From: Phocaeicola barnesiae DSM 18169 = JCM 13652
GTDB taxonomy: Bacteria > Bacteroidota > Bacteroidia > Bacteroidales > Bacteroidaceae
Direction: 5' to 3'
Assembly: GCF_000374585.1 (NCBI RefSeq)
Contig: NZ_KB894649.1
Location: 124,001 to 188,000 of the forward strand
DNA length: 64,000 nt
The translations under genes were made by a program, and so were the position numbers. This document shows, one piece after another, positions 56,320-64,000 of the stretch. The notes below the pieces were generated by a model that searched no databases, was not told the DNA's origin, and saw only the letters and a list, made by a program, of their open reading frames with translations. Numbering within the stretch: the first letter of the stretch is position 1; each line of letters starts with the position of its first letter.

Positions 56320-59031
56320 TTATTTGAAGTTCGACCCAATCAGTCTTTTCACCAACTCCTGTCCGTCAGAAGTACCGGCAAAATCAATCAAAACGATACC
56401 AAAGCCTTTATAGAGTCCCTGAATTTCATGAGCTAGTCCTGGATTAACTTTATCGGAAAAATCTTTAGGACCATCTTTCGGAAAGGCCGTAGCACTGGCA
56501 AAACTGATGAACCATTTATTCGAATTCTCTTCCTCATGCATGGCTGCCATCATATTCTTGAGCGTTGTCGCCATCTTATAGGGTGCTTTTCCTGCATACC
56601 TGTGCTGATACTCATCCTGTAAAGAGACAAGAGCCTCTTTACCGTTACTGCCACGGATAGTCATGTCACACGTTACATTGTCTTCCCAGCCATAACAATA
56701 TACGCCCGGATAATTTTCCATCACCTCATCCCGATGCACAAAGAAAATTCTGCCCCGACATTCATCAAGTGTGATATCGGCACGGAACTTATCCACAAAA
56801 TACCGCTGATAGGCCTCGTTGGAAATAGATTCGGACAATAACCTTTTATATTCCTCCTTACTTCCACCTTCACACTTTACAGAAACGACCAAGGTCTCAG
56901 ACGGATGTTTTTTCAAGAAATCAAGAAACAACGGCAATACATCCTTCTCCCAGGTGATGTTCTGACGGGCCGTTCCATGGTATACACGAAGCTCGTCATC
57001 CTCGGCCTTCAAACGTATATCAAATCCTCTGATACCGATGTTAAGCTGTTCCTCCAAAGAAACATCCTGTGTCTGAAGCAGCTTACCGCCTTCCAAAGCT
57101 CCACTATCGTGTGTAGCCGGAATAGACAGCTTGCACATTCTCTTTTTACCGTCTATCCGTTTCATCCATTCTCCAACTGTATTTTCCGGAGTGATATAAG
57201 GAGTTATCACCTCGAAGTTTCCTTCGCCATCCGTCCACCGACAAGTAGCCACGGCAAAAGTATTTCCTTTAAGACGTGCCACCGCAAACGAACCGTTACC
57301 GTCTTCATCCGGCCAGGCATTATTTACTTGGAATATGGTATAACCTCTATAAGATTCTATGGAAGGAACATGTGTATGCCCCACAAAGAAACCTACCACG
57401 TTATATTGATCCAACAGATCGAACAAAGCTTCTCGCTTATCTTTCGGCCACCATTTGATGGCCCATTTATCAAACCCATAATGTTGGATATAGACTACCG
57501 GGGTACCTCCTGCGGCATAGAGCCTCAAATCATTTTCAAGCCACTCCAGGCTGTTACCCTTGCAATAATGGTCGTCACCGGCATACGTATGCATCTGTAC
57601 AAAATGTACATCCTCTATATTCCATGAATAAGCTCTGCTCTCCGGGTCAACACTCAGGATTTCCCCCTTCGCCAATTTGGCCTGCAGGACTGAATCCATA
57701 TAAGCAAGGTTCATTTTGCGTCCTGCCAGATTATCGGCAGGTTTCTTCGAAACAGGGTCAATGTCATGGTTTCCGAATCCGGGGAATACCGGATATTTTA
57801 TTTTCTTGTCATCCTCCCCGTTTGCCTGGTGGTATCTTTCTTTATAAAGGGAATGGGTCTCATCAAGTGCTTTATCAAAAATATCACCTGCAATAGCCAC
57901 GCAATCCAATCGTTTCAAAGTATCTCCCTGAAAGCAAGGTGTACCATTTGGCCAGACAAAGTTATTCTCCAGGTTATTCAAGGCACGTACATGATAATAC
58001 TGATCGGATTCCGGCAATAAATCGAAGTGCAAATCGGCCACAACCGCAAAAGTGATATCCCTCTCCGGACGTGCCTTGCTATTGAGTTTATCAATGATTC
58101 TGCCATCCTGAAGACGTATATAACTGGTAAATTCTTTTCTTCCTTCATACAGAGTAATGACACGTGCTCCAGGCTGAAGGTCGATGTATGTAGTCTTGCC
58201 TCCAGAAAAACGCCCATATCCCAGCGTTATGCCTTTATAGGAAGCAACATAATCATTGTCATGGTCATGACCGGTAAATACACCCATCACATCTCCTTGT
58301 TCCAACATCGCTCCGAACATTCCGCTATTGATGTCAGCAGGACATTCTCTTTCGAGTCTGATACCGGAAAAAGCTCCTTCCCGCTGATTGAACGCCTCAG
58401 TATATTCTACAAGGGGAATATGAAAAAAAGCCAAAGCGGGTATTGGTTCTCCCCCGTTTTGGGCTTTGTACCGATTACTCTGGTCCCGATACCAAGCAAT
58501 CTGGTCATAATTAATCCAGGCATATCCCCCTACTTGGCTCAACAAAGAATTGGAATGTGAATCCAGGCAATAGATAAGAGCTTCTGTAGAAATCCCCTGC
58601 TTATCTTTTACTTCAAGTATCCTATCAGAAAGTTCACCTTTATCGTTAACCTCATTGAGGCAGTTGTTTGCCGAAGTAATAAGACGGGTTATTTCCTGAT
58701 ACGACAAATCCTGCTCCGTATCATGGTTTCCATTCATGAGGATATATGGGATTTCCGTTTCGTCCAAAACCGACAAGACTCTTTTCCAACCTTCGGCTGC
58801 AGGTTCTCCGGTCACTACGTCACCCGTCAGGACAAGGACATCAGGTTTTTCTGCCGCTACAGTTTTCCTTATCACATCGATAGCTACATCCGATTCCGTT
58901 TTCATCGGACAGAAATGCGTATCGGTAAATTGTACTATTTTAAAGGTTCCATTGTCTCGAAAATGCAACTCTTGTGCATTTGCTACCAGGACGATACAGA
59001 GCGCCATCCATGTTGCCCATAAGTTTCTCAT
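56320..59031 (-). CDS. secreted fusion: two metallophosphoesterase domains plus PI-PLC X domain
   Basis: A 903-residue protein with a signal peptide (cut near NAQ, residue 20). Domain 1 (about 28-310) is calcineurin-like: Asp37/His39, GD 70-71, GNHD 101-104, His204, GHDHDND 254-260. Domain 2 (about 325-615) repeats the set: Asp333/His335, GD 382-383, GNHD 420-423, His517, GHTH 551-554. Domain 3 (about 630-900) is PI-PLC X: His641-Asp642 in SIPATHDSG, Asp671 and Arg673 in RGFDIRL, His685 in VYHG, and a late LIDFAG matching the Asp of bacterial PI-PLC. All three active sites look complete. It precedes susC by 210 nt on the same strand. Likely action: split phosphoinositol diesters and remove phosphates, in the periplasm or at the surface. 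Confidence 0.85.
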   Translation of the reverse strand: MRNLWATWMALCIVLVANAQELHFRDNGTFKIVQFTDTHFCPMKTESDVAIDVIRKTVAAEKPDVLVLTGDVVTGEPAAEGWKRVLSVLDETEIPYILMNGNHDTEQDLSYQEITRLITSANNCLNEVNDKGELSDRILEVKDKQGISTEALIYCLDSHSNSLLSQVGGYAWINYDQIAWYRDQSNRYKAQNGGEPIPALAFFHIPLVEYTEAFNQREGAFSGIRLERECPADINSGMFGAMLEQGDVMGVFTGHDHDNDYVASYKGITLGYGRFSGGKTTYIDLQPGARVITLYEGRKEFTSYIRLQDGRIIDKLNSKARPERDITFAVVADLHFDLLPESDQYYHVRALNNLENNFVWPNGTPCFQGDTLKRLDCVAIAGDIFDKALDETHSLYKERYHQANGEDDKKIKYPVFPGFGNHDIDPVSKKPADNLAGRKMNLAYMDSVLQAKLAKGEILSVDPESRAYSWNIEDVHFVQMHTYAGDDHYCKGNSLEWLENDLRLYAAGGTPVVYIQHYGFDKWAIKWWPKDKREALFDLLDQYNVVGFFVGHTHVPSIESYRGYTIFQVNNAWPDEDGNGSFAVARLKGNTFAVATCRWTDGEGNFEVITPYITPENTVGEWMKRIDGKKRMCKLSIPATHDSGALEGGKLLQTQDVSLEEQLNIGIRGFDIRLKAEDDELRVYHGTARQNITWEKDVLPLFLDFLKKHPSETLVVSVKCEGGSKEEYKRLLSESISNEAYQRYFVDKFRADITLDECRGRIFFVHRDEVMENYPGVYCYGWEDNVTCDMTIRGSNGKEALVSLQDEYQHRYAGKAPYKMATTLKNMMAAMHEEENSNKWFISFASATAFPKDGPKDFSDKVNPGLAHEIQGLYKGFGIVLIDFAGTSDGQELVKRLIGSNFK

Positions 59032-59102
59032 AAATCAATCATTTTGTTAGATAAGAAATAAATTCAAGGTTAAACGTACGATTAGTTTTTAATATATAGA
59101 AA

Positions 59103-59110
59103 CAAATATA
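59103..59110 (-). promoter_or_regulatory. -7 box TATATTTG for the phosphoesterase fusion
   Basis: Minus-strand TATATTTG, with TTTG 16 nt upstream (59130-59127), slightly short. The leader is about 68 nt. The rest of the 303-nt gap to the GNAT-nitrilase gene is AT-rich and shows nothing else. Confidence 0.55.
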
Positions 59111-59313
59111 ATGTATTTTTTAATAACAAATTCACCAAAACCCAATTTTTTAAAAAGAAAAAAAGAGCTTGTAACGGAGATGTAACAATATCAGGCACAA
59201 AACAGCCGCATTTTCCAACTCAAAGCCATACAGTCAGACAGCAGAATAAAGAAACATTACAGCAAGCATTACATTTTCTACTCATAAGGAGAACAAGGAA
59301 TTTCAGTTATGCT

Positions 59314-59321
59314 TACCTTTG
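59314..59321 (+). promoter_or_regulatory. -7 box TACCTTTG for GNAT-nitrilase gene
   Basis: TACCTTTG fits TAnnTTTG. Transcription from about 59325 would leave 10 nt before the ATG at 59335 and 25 nt before the ATG at 59350, favouring the second. Confidence 0.6.
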
Positions 59322-59349
59322 CACCGCATAAAAAATGACAATACATCTT

Positions 59350-60894
59350 ATGGATTCACTGAAGATTAACAAAGTACAGATACGTAATCTGATGATTGAA
59401 GATTACGACCAGCTTGCACAATCGTTTACACGTGTCTATTCAGACGGAAGTGATGTGTTCTGGACACACAAACAAATCGAGAAACTGATCAAGATTTTTC
59501 CCGAAGGGCAAATCGTTACAGTAGTCGACGAAAAGATAGTAGGATGTGCCCTCTCCATCATTGTCAATTACGATGATGTGAAGAACGACCACACCTATGC
59601 TCAGGTAACCGGTAAAGAGACCTTCAACACCCACAACCCCAAGGGGAACATTCTATACGGTATCGAAGTCTTCATCCATCCTCAGTATCGGGGATTGCGT
59701 CTGGCACGCCGTATGTACGAATACCGGAAGGAACTGTGTGAAAAATTAAACCTGAAAGCCATCATGTTCGGCGGACGTATTCCTAACTATCACAAATACG
59801 CAGACACCCTGCGTCCCAAGGAATACATTGACAAGGTACGCCGCAAAGAAATTTTCGACCCGGTACTGACATTCCAGTTATCCAATGACTTCCATGTACG
59901 CAAGGTTATGCGTAATTACTTGCCCAACGACGAAGAGTCCAAACACTACGCCTGCCTGTTGCAATGGGATAACATCTACTATCAGCCACCTACACAGGAA
60001 TACGTCACTCCGAAAACCACGGTACGTGTCGGACTGGTACAATGGCAGATGCGTACATACAAGACCTTGGACGACCTGTTTGAACAAGTAGAATTTTTCG
60101 TTGATGCCGTTTCAGACTACAAGAGCGATTTCGTATTGTTCCCTGAATACTTCAATGCGCCCCTGATGGCTAACTTCAACAACCAGGGAGAATCGGAAGC
60201 CATCCGTGGCCTGGCAACCTATACGCAGGAAATCAAAGAACGTTTCATCAAGCTGGCCATCAGCTACAACATCAATATCATCACGGGAAGTATGCCGCTC
60301 GTCAAAGAGGATGGAAGACTGTACAACATCGGTTTCCTGTGCCGCCGTGACGGTACATACGAAATGTACGAGAAAATACATGTCACACCCGATGAAATCA
60401 AAAGTTGGGGATTGAACGGCGGAAAATCTTTACAGACATTCGAGACAGACTGTGCCAAAATCGGTGTGCTGATTTGTTACGATGTGGAATTCCCGGAATT
60501 GTCACGTATCATGGCCGACCAAGGAATGCAGATTCTGTTTGTACCTTTCCTGACAGATACCCAGAATGCCTATAGCCGTGTGAAGGTATGTGCCCATGCC
60601 CGTGCCATCGAAAACGAATGCTTTGTAGTCATCGCCGGTAGTGTAGGAAACCTGCCACGTGTACACAACATGGATATCCAGTATGCCCAATCCGGTGTAT
60701 TTACTCCATGTGACTTCGCTTTCCCGACCGACGGAAAACGTGCGGAAGCGACTCCAAATACGGAAATGATTCTTGTTTCGGACGTAGACCTGGATTTGCT
60801 GAACGAACTCCATACATACGGTAGCGTACGGAACTTGAAGGACCGCAGAAGCGACTTGTACGAAGTCAAAATGAAAAAGAGTTCTCAGGCATAA
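59350..60894 (+). CDS. GNAT acetyltransferase-nitrilase fusion protein
   Basis: A 514-residue cytosolic fusion. Residues 1-215 are a GNAT N-acetyltransferase domain (acetyl-CoA loop region EVFIHPQYRGLRLARRMYEYR). Residues about 224-505 are a carbon-nitrogen hydrolase with the complete triad Glu266 (FPEYF), Lys342 (EKIHVTP) and Cys376 (ICYDVEFPEL). This pairing is conserved in several bacterial groups but the substrate is unknown to me; an amide produced or consumed by the acetyltransferase is an inference. An in-frame ATG five codons earlier (59335) is possible, but the promoter position favours 59350. Confidence 0.88.
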   Translation: MDSLKINKVQIRNLMIEDYDQLAQSFTRVYSDGSDVFWTHKQIEKLIKIFPEGQIVTVVDEKIVGCALSIIVNYDDVKNDHTYAQVTGKETFNTHNPKGNILYGIEVFIHPQYRGLRLARRMYEYRKELCEKLNLKAIMFGGRIPNYHKYADTLRPKEYIDKVRRKEIFDPVLTFQLSNDFHVRKVMRNYLPNDEESKHYACLLQWDNIYYQPPTQEYVTPKTTVRVGLVQWQMRTYKTLDDLFEQVEFFVDAVSDYKSDFVLFPEYFNAPLMANFNNQGESEAIRGLATYTQEIKERFIKLAISYNINIITGSMPLVKEDGRLYNIGFLCRRDGTYEMYEKIHVTPDEIKSWGLNGGKSLQTFETDCAKIGVLICYDVEFPELSRIMADQGMQILFVPFLTDTQNAYSRVKVCAHARAIENECFVVIAGSVGNLPRVHNMDIQYAQSGVFTPCDFAFPTDGKRAEATPNTEMILVSDVDLDLLNELHTYGSVRNLKDRRSDLYEVKMKKSSQA

Positions 60895-60916
60895 AGCAAT
60901 CTGCCTGCCAGATACA

Positions 60917-60953
60917 GAAAAGGGGATATGTCCAAACGGCACATCCCCTTTTT
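60917..60953 (+). terminator. intrinsic terminator after GNAT-nitrilase gene
   Basis: AAAAGGGGATATG (about 60918-60930) pairs with CACATCCCCTTTT (about 60940-60952) with one mismatch and a T5 tail. Confidence 0.8.
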
Positions 60954-61088
60954 CTTACCTCAAACACCTGCTTCCAGACTACAGCCTAAAGGCTATTTTT
61001 CGGCCTTTAAGCTATTGGAATCAAGGAAAATTGCGTATCTTGCAACCGAGTTTTCAATTCAAAGTCAAACCTTAATACGCCCCATGCC

Positions 61089-61385
61089 ATGTATCCCAAA
61101 TTCATCATCACTCAAGATGGCGTACTGAAATTCGGTCACGTCTATCTGCACAAAGACTTACTTGCCTCCGATGAGCTGTGCACCTATGGAGGTGGACTGT
61201 GGAAAATTGATGACAGCCGTGGCGCAATACTTCTCTACGGCCGTTCATTCGATTTCGGTACCCCAAACTTCGACCACATACATCGGATAGAATGGTCAGG
61301 CATCGGTGGAAAACCTCTGCCCTTGTTTTACCTGCCCAACTGGCCGGAAGAAGATTTGCTAGTACCGGTTTACGCACAACCATAA
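61089..61385 (+). CDS. small conserved hypothetical protein
   Basis: A 98-residue protein without signal peptide or membrane segment. It is rich in Gly, aromatic residues and Asp, with a run CTYGGGLWKIDDSRGAILLYG and a late PLFYLPNWPEEDLLVPV. It looks like a small beta-rich fold, and I believe similar proteins occur in other Bacteroides, but I cannot name a family. Upstream lies TATCTTG, one T short of a -7 box. The codon use is like that of neighbours, supporting a real gene. Its minus-strand alternative frame is a shadow. Confidence 0.6.
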   Translation: MYPKFIITQDGVLKFGHVYLHKDLLASDELCTYGGGLWKIDDSRGAILLYGRSFDFGTPNFDHIHRIEWSGIGGKPLPLFYLPNWPEEDLLVPVYAQP

Positions 61386-61417
61386 CCGGTAACGAAAAGT
61401 CTTACGCAAAGCAAGCA

Positions 61418-62239
61418 CTATTTCAACTTACCGTATGCTTCATCCGTTACCGGTTCCAGCCATTCGTTGGAAGTCTTTTCACCCGGTACCTCAAAAGCCA
61501 GATGGGCAAACCAGCTGTCTGCAGCGGCTCCATGCCAATGCTTGACATTTGCCGGAATATGAATGACTGTTCCGGGTAGAATCTCAACGGCAGGTTTCCC
61601 TTCTTCCTGATACCATCCTCTACCGGCCACACCGATAAGCATCTGCCCTCCTCCTTCTGTGGCATGGTGGATGTGCCAATTGTTGCGGCATCCCGGCTCA
61701 AAAGTCACGTTCGCTACAGGTACCTGTTCGCTGGAGACAGAGGCCAAATAACTGTTACCGACAAAATACTGTGCGTAGGCAGTATTCGGCTCCCCGATCG
61801 GGAAAATCATCTCCCGCTGAAAAGCCGCTTTCGCGTCTTCACCCTTTACATCTTCCGACCAGACTTCCTTAGCCAGGCGGAAGGCGGCCCATGCTTTCGG
61901 CCATCCTGCATAGAAACCGATATGGGTCAGAATTTCGGCAATCTCGGTACGGGTGATCCCGTTCTGTTTGGCTGACTGCAAGTGATAGGTCAACGAACTG
62001 TCTGTGATACCCTGACTGATGAGCGAAGTGATGGTTACGAGACTACGGTCCCGCAATCCAAGTTTATCGGTACGGCTCCAGACCTCACCGAAAAGTACAT
62101 CATCATTCAATTCTGCGAATTTAGGAGCAAAGTCTCCAAGCTGATCGCGTCCAGCTGTCTGTTTGATTGTTTCCTGTGCCATAATTGTTGTACTGTTTAT
62201 CGCCAATGCAAAAAGCACTAAAATAAATTTCATTCTCAT
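61418..62239 (-). CDS. secreted carboxymuconolactone decarboxylase-cupin fusion protein
   Basis: A 273-residue exported protein (signal peptide to about TIMAQ, residue 22). Residues about 40-130 are a carboxymuconolactone decarboxylase/AhpD-like helical domain (LRDRSLVTITSLISQGITDS, EIAEILTHIGFYAGWPKAWAA). Residues about 155-265 are a cupin with the metal-type histidines in NNWHIHHATEGGGQML and VIHIPANVKHWHGAAADSWF. Homologues are often described as quercetin-dioxygenase-like cupins with decarboxylase domains. It is divergent from an AraC regulator that probably controls it. Confidence 0.85.
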   Translation of the reverse strand: MRMKFILVLFALAINSTTIMAQETIKQTAGRDQLGDFAPKFAELNDDVLFGEVWSRTDKLGLRDRSLVTITSLISQGITDSSLTYHLQSAKQNGITRTEIAEILTHIGFYAGWPKAWAAFRLAKEVWSEDVKGEDAKAAFQREMIFPIGEPNTAYAQYFVGNSYLASVSSEQVPVANVTFEPGCRNNWHIHHATEGGGQMLIGVAGRGWYQEEGKPAVEILPGTVIHIPANVKHWHGAAADSWFAHLAFEVPGEKTSNEWLEPVTDEAYGKLK

Positions 62240-62278
62240 AGTGATTCTGTTTCAATGGATTTGCATTTTTCTTTATTG

Positions 62279-62286
62279 CAAATTTA
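62279..62286 (-). promoter_or_regulatory. -7 box TAAATTTG for CMD-cupin gene
   Basis: Minus-strand TAAATTTG with a leader of about 36 nt. It faces the AraC promoter across about 100 nt. Confidence 0.55.
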
Positions 62287-62384
62287 CTTCAATTATACAG
62301 ATACTCTTGTATACCATTTACAGATATTTATACCCGAATCATAGATAAGGAAACGGAAATAGCCAATAATCCGACAAGAAAAAG

Positions 62385-62392
62385 TATATTTG
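62385..62392 (+). promoter_or_regulatory. -7 box TATATTTG for AraC gene
   Basis: TATATTTG fits the consensus, with a leader of about 20 nt before the ATG at 62416. Confidence 0.6.
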
Positions 62393-62415
62393 TCGAAACG
62401 AATAATTCTCACGAC

Positions 62416-63321
62416 ATGGATGAACTGATCATACTGGACAGCATTGAAAAATACAACCGGCTTTATGGACTGGAGACCTTGCACCCGATGGTGGCTGTCA
62501 TTGACTTGTCAAAGGCAACCGTATGGCCGACACATTTCAAGATGAATTACGGTATCTATGCCCTTTACCTGAAAGACATCAAATGCGGAGACATTACCTA
62601 CGGACGTCAGCCTTACGATTATCAGGAAGGTACCATCGTCAGTTTTGCTCCCGGACAGGTAGCCGAAGTGAATATGGCCCCCGATACCCGTCCTGTAGCT
62701 CACGGCGTCCTGTTCCATCCCGATTTCATACACGGTACCGCACTTGGACAGGAAATCAAGAAATATACCTTCTTTTCTTACGAAAGCCGCGAAGCGTTAC
62801 ACGTATCCGAAGAAGAACGGCAAACAGTCATGGACTGCTTCCAAAGGATAGAAGCAGAGCTACGGCATCATACCGACAGGCACAGCCGCCGGCTGGTTAC
62901 GGCCAACATCGGACTGCTGCTCGATTACTGCATGCGTTTCTATGAGCGTCAGTTTACGACCCGTGAGGCATCCAACAAGGATATCATTGTACGTTTCGAA
63001 CACCTGCTCGACGAATACTTCGACAGCGAAGCCCCTCAAGAAAGAGGACTGCCTACTGTCAGGTATTTCGCGGAAAAAGTCTGCCTTTCATCCAACTACT
63101 TTGGCGACATGGTCAGCAGGCAGACTGGTAAAACCGTATCCGAATACATCCAGAACAAGGTCATCGACCGGGCAAAGGAGTTATTGCTTTCCACTCCCCA
63201 ATCGATGAGCGAAATAGCTTACAGCCTGGGATTCCAATATCCGCAACACATGAACAGGATGTTCAAACGGATAGCAGGTTGCACACCGAATGAATACCGG
63301 ACCGACAACCGTCACCTCTGA
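62416..63321 (+). CDS. AraC-family transcriptional regulator
   Basis: A 301-residue regulator. The N-terminal cupin-like sensor (residues 15-140; THFKMNYGIYALYLKD, YDYQEGTIVSFAPGQ) is followed by a linker and a C-terminal two-helix-turn-helix AraC domain (about 205-300; VCLSSNYFGDMVSRQTGKTVSEYI and SEIAYSLGFQYPQHMNRMFKRIAGCTPNEYR). Divergent promoters with the CMD-cupin gene suggest it controls that gene, possibly in response to a small aromatic or reactive compound. It belongs to the same subgroup as the AraC fragment at about 42.6 kb. Confidence 0.92.
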   Translation: MDELIILDSIEKYNRLYGLETLHPMVAVIDLSKATVWPTHFKMNYGIYALYLKDIKCGDITYGRQPYDYQEGTIVSFAPGQVAEVNMAPDTRPVAHGVLFHPDFIHGTALGQEIKKYTFFSYESREALHVSEEERQTVMDCFQRIEAELRHHTDRHSRRLVTANIGLLLDYCMRFYERQFTTREASNKDIIVRFEHLLDEYFDSEAPQERGLPTVRYFAEKVCLSSNYFGDMVSRQTGKTVSEYIQNKVIDRAKELLLSTPQSMSEIAYSLGFQYPQHMNRMFKRIAGCTPNEYRTDNRHL

Positions 63322-63401
63322 GAAACTTACTTCTGCAGCCAGCCATCTGGCGGAAAAACTGCCCGTGTAGCCGTCGGTATCAGTACTCAAGTGATTGATT
63401 T

Positions 63402-64000
63402 CTAAAAATTGACATTGAATCCTGCCATGACGGTTGCCCGTGGCATGGGATAACCGGCATTGATTTCGTATTTCTGAGCCAAAAGGTTTTCTCCCCTTGC
63501 CCAGATATCCAACCAACGGGAAATACGGAACGACGCCCGAAGATTCCACAACACAAAATCCTCTGTCAGTACCGGATCAGTCTGCGTATAGAGCCCGGCA
63601 ATGTACTGCACTCCGGTAGAAACATTCCAACGGTCTTTCATGAAGTTGGCTCCCGCATACAGTTTGTGTTCAGGAGCAGCGACAACGGGATTTTCCATGT
63701 GCAGGTAACTGTAATTAGCGTCTACGGACCATTGGCGATCGATGCGATAAGCCCCTTGTACCTCGATGCCGGCATTGCGGATTGCCCCGGAATTCTGGTT
63801 CAACATTCCACTACCGTCAGGGTTCGGAAGTGTCTGAATAAGATTCTTCCCATCCAGATAAAACAGATTGACACCATAAGTCAAACTTCCTTCCAATAGC
63901 CGTTGAGAGAAAGCCAGTTCGTAATTCCACATCGATTCAGGCTGCAAATCGGGATTCTGTGGCGGGAACATGTACATTTCCCGAAGAATGGGATAACGGA
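63402..64000 (-). CDS. TonB-dependent receptor, C-terminal part
   Basis: The gene continues beyond the right edge. The visible roughly 199 residues are the last strands of an outer membrane barrel: the in-frame sequence YPILREMYMFPPQNPDLQPE, followed by YELAFSQRLLEGSLTYGVN, the plant/bacterial receptor-typical IRNAGIEVQGAYRI, and a terminal GFNVNF with the usual final Phe. The lack of SusC-like spacing features and the PPQNPDLQPE block suggest a classic metallophore/vitamin-type or small-molecule receptor rather than a SusC. It converges on the AraC gene with 80 nt between. Confidence 0.85.
   Translation of the reverse strand, partial: RYPILREMYMFPPQNPDLQPESMWNYELAFSQRLLEGSLTYGVNLFYLDGKNLIQTLPNPDGSGMLNQNSGAIRNAGIEVQGAYRIDRQWSVDANYSYLHMENPVVAAPEHKLYAGANFMKDRWNVSTGVQYIAGLYTQTDPVLTEDFVLWNLRASFRISRWLDIWARGENLLAQKYEINAGYPMPRATVMAGFNVNF

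Noticed and set aside
56300-56328. Inverted repeat CTTTCAAAT/ATTTGAAG at the end of the phosphoesterase fusion gene as a terminator
   Set aside because: Only 7-8 weak A/T pairs, partly inside the coding region, and no T run.
60928-61128. Plus-strand open frame of 66 codons after the GNAT-nitrilase gene
   Set aside because: It starts inside a terminator hairpin and overlaps the better-supported gene at 61089.

Overview
The window is a chromosome segment from a gut Bacteroidales bacterium, most likely Bacteroides or Phocaeicola. The evidence is the recurring TAnnTTTG promoter -7 boxes 20-60 nt before many genes, a SusC/SusD pair with mannosidases, type III glutamine synthetase, class III fructose-1,6-bisphosphatase, LL-diaminopimelate aminotransferase, and Bacteroidetes-only families (DUF4494, DUF4270). 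No rRNA, tRNA, CRISPR array, IS element or prophage was seen.

Layout. 1-9.4 kb: end of a Spy-like periplasmic protein, a sugar-kinase-like phosphotransferase, a TPR/peptide transporter/TerB-DnaJ run, an FtsX-type permease with an aminotransferase, a fucose-isomerase-like orphan and a DUF4494 protein. 9.4-17 kb: YggS, a dihydroorotate-dehydrogenase-like flavoprotein, an acyl-CoA ligase, a repeat-rich surface protein, Crp/Fnr plus YitT, and dapL. 17-24.7 kb: glnN, an AspT-type transporter, fbp, panC-panD. 24.9-32 kb: a glycogen-related group made of a half-length GT5 protein, a DUF4270 lipoprotein, and an operon of debranching enzyme, glycosyltransferase and a GH57-like protein whose two catalytic residues are substituted. 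32-39.7 kb: serS, a porin, miaA-lipid kinase-kdsA, gapA, mscL. 39.8-43 kb: a PNGase F-type N-glycanase, then about 1.4 kb of decayed aldo/keto reductase and AraC remnants and a 22-bp tandem repeat array. 43-59 kb: a polysaccharide utilisation locus (PUL). 59.3-64 kb: a GNAT-nitrilase fusion, a small hypothetical protein, a carboxymuconolactone decarboxylase-cupin protein divergent from an AraC regulator, and the end of a TonB-dependent receptor.

The most interesting region is the PUL on the minus strand. It runs from a secreted protein with two metallophosphoesterase domains fused to a PI-PLC X domain, through SusC, SusD, a GH92 alpha-mannosidase, an alkaline phosphatase, an (alpha/alpha)6 glycosidase and a GH125 alpha-1,6-mannosidase, to a ROK sugar kinase. 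Three kinds of phosphoesterase together with alpha-1,2- and alpha-1,6-type mannosidases suggest a substrate in which mannose is joined to phosphoinositol or carries phosphate: a GPI anchor glycan, a mycobacterial-type phosphatidylinositol mannoside, or fungal phospho-mannan. That substrate is inference; the domains and catalytic motifs are read directly. A strong intrinsic terminator between susD and the first mannosidase suggests the binding/transport pair is made in excess over the enzymes. No dedicated regulator was found next to the PUL.
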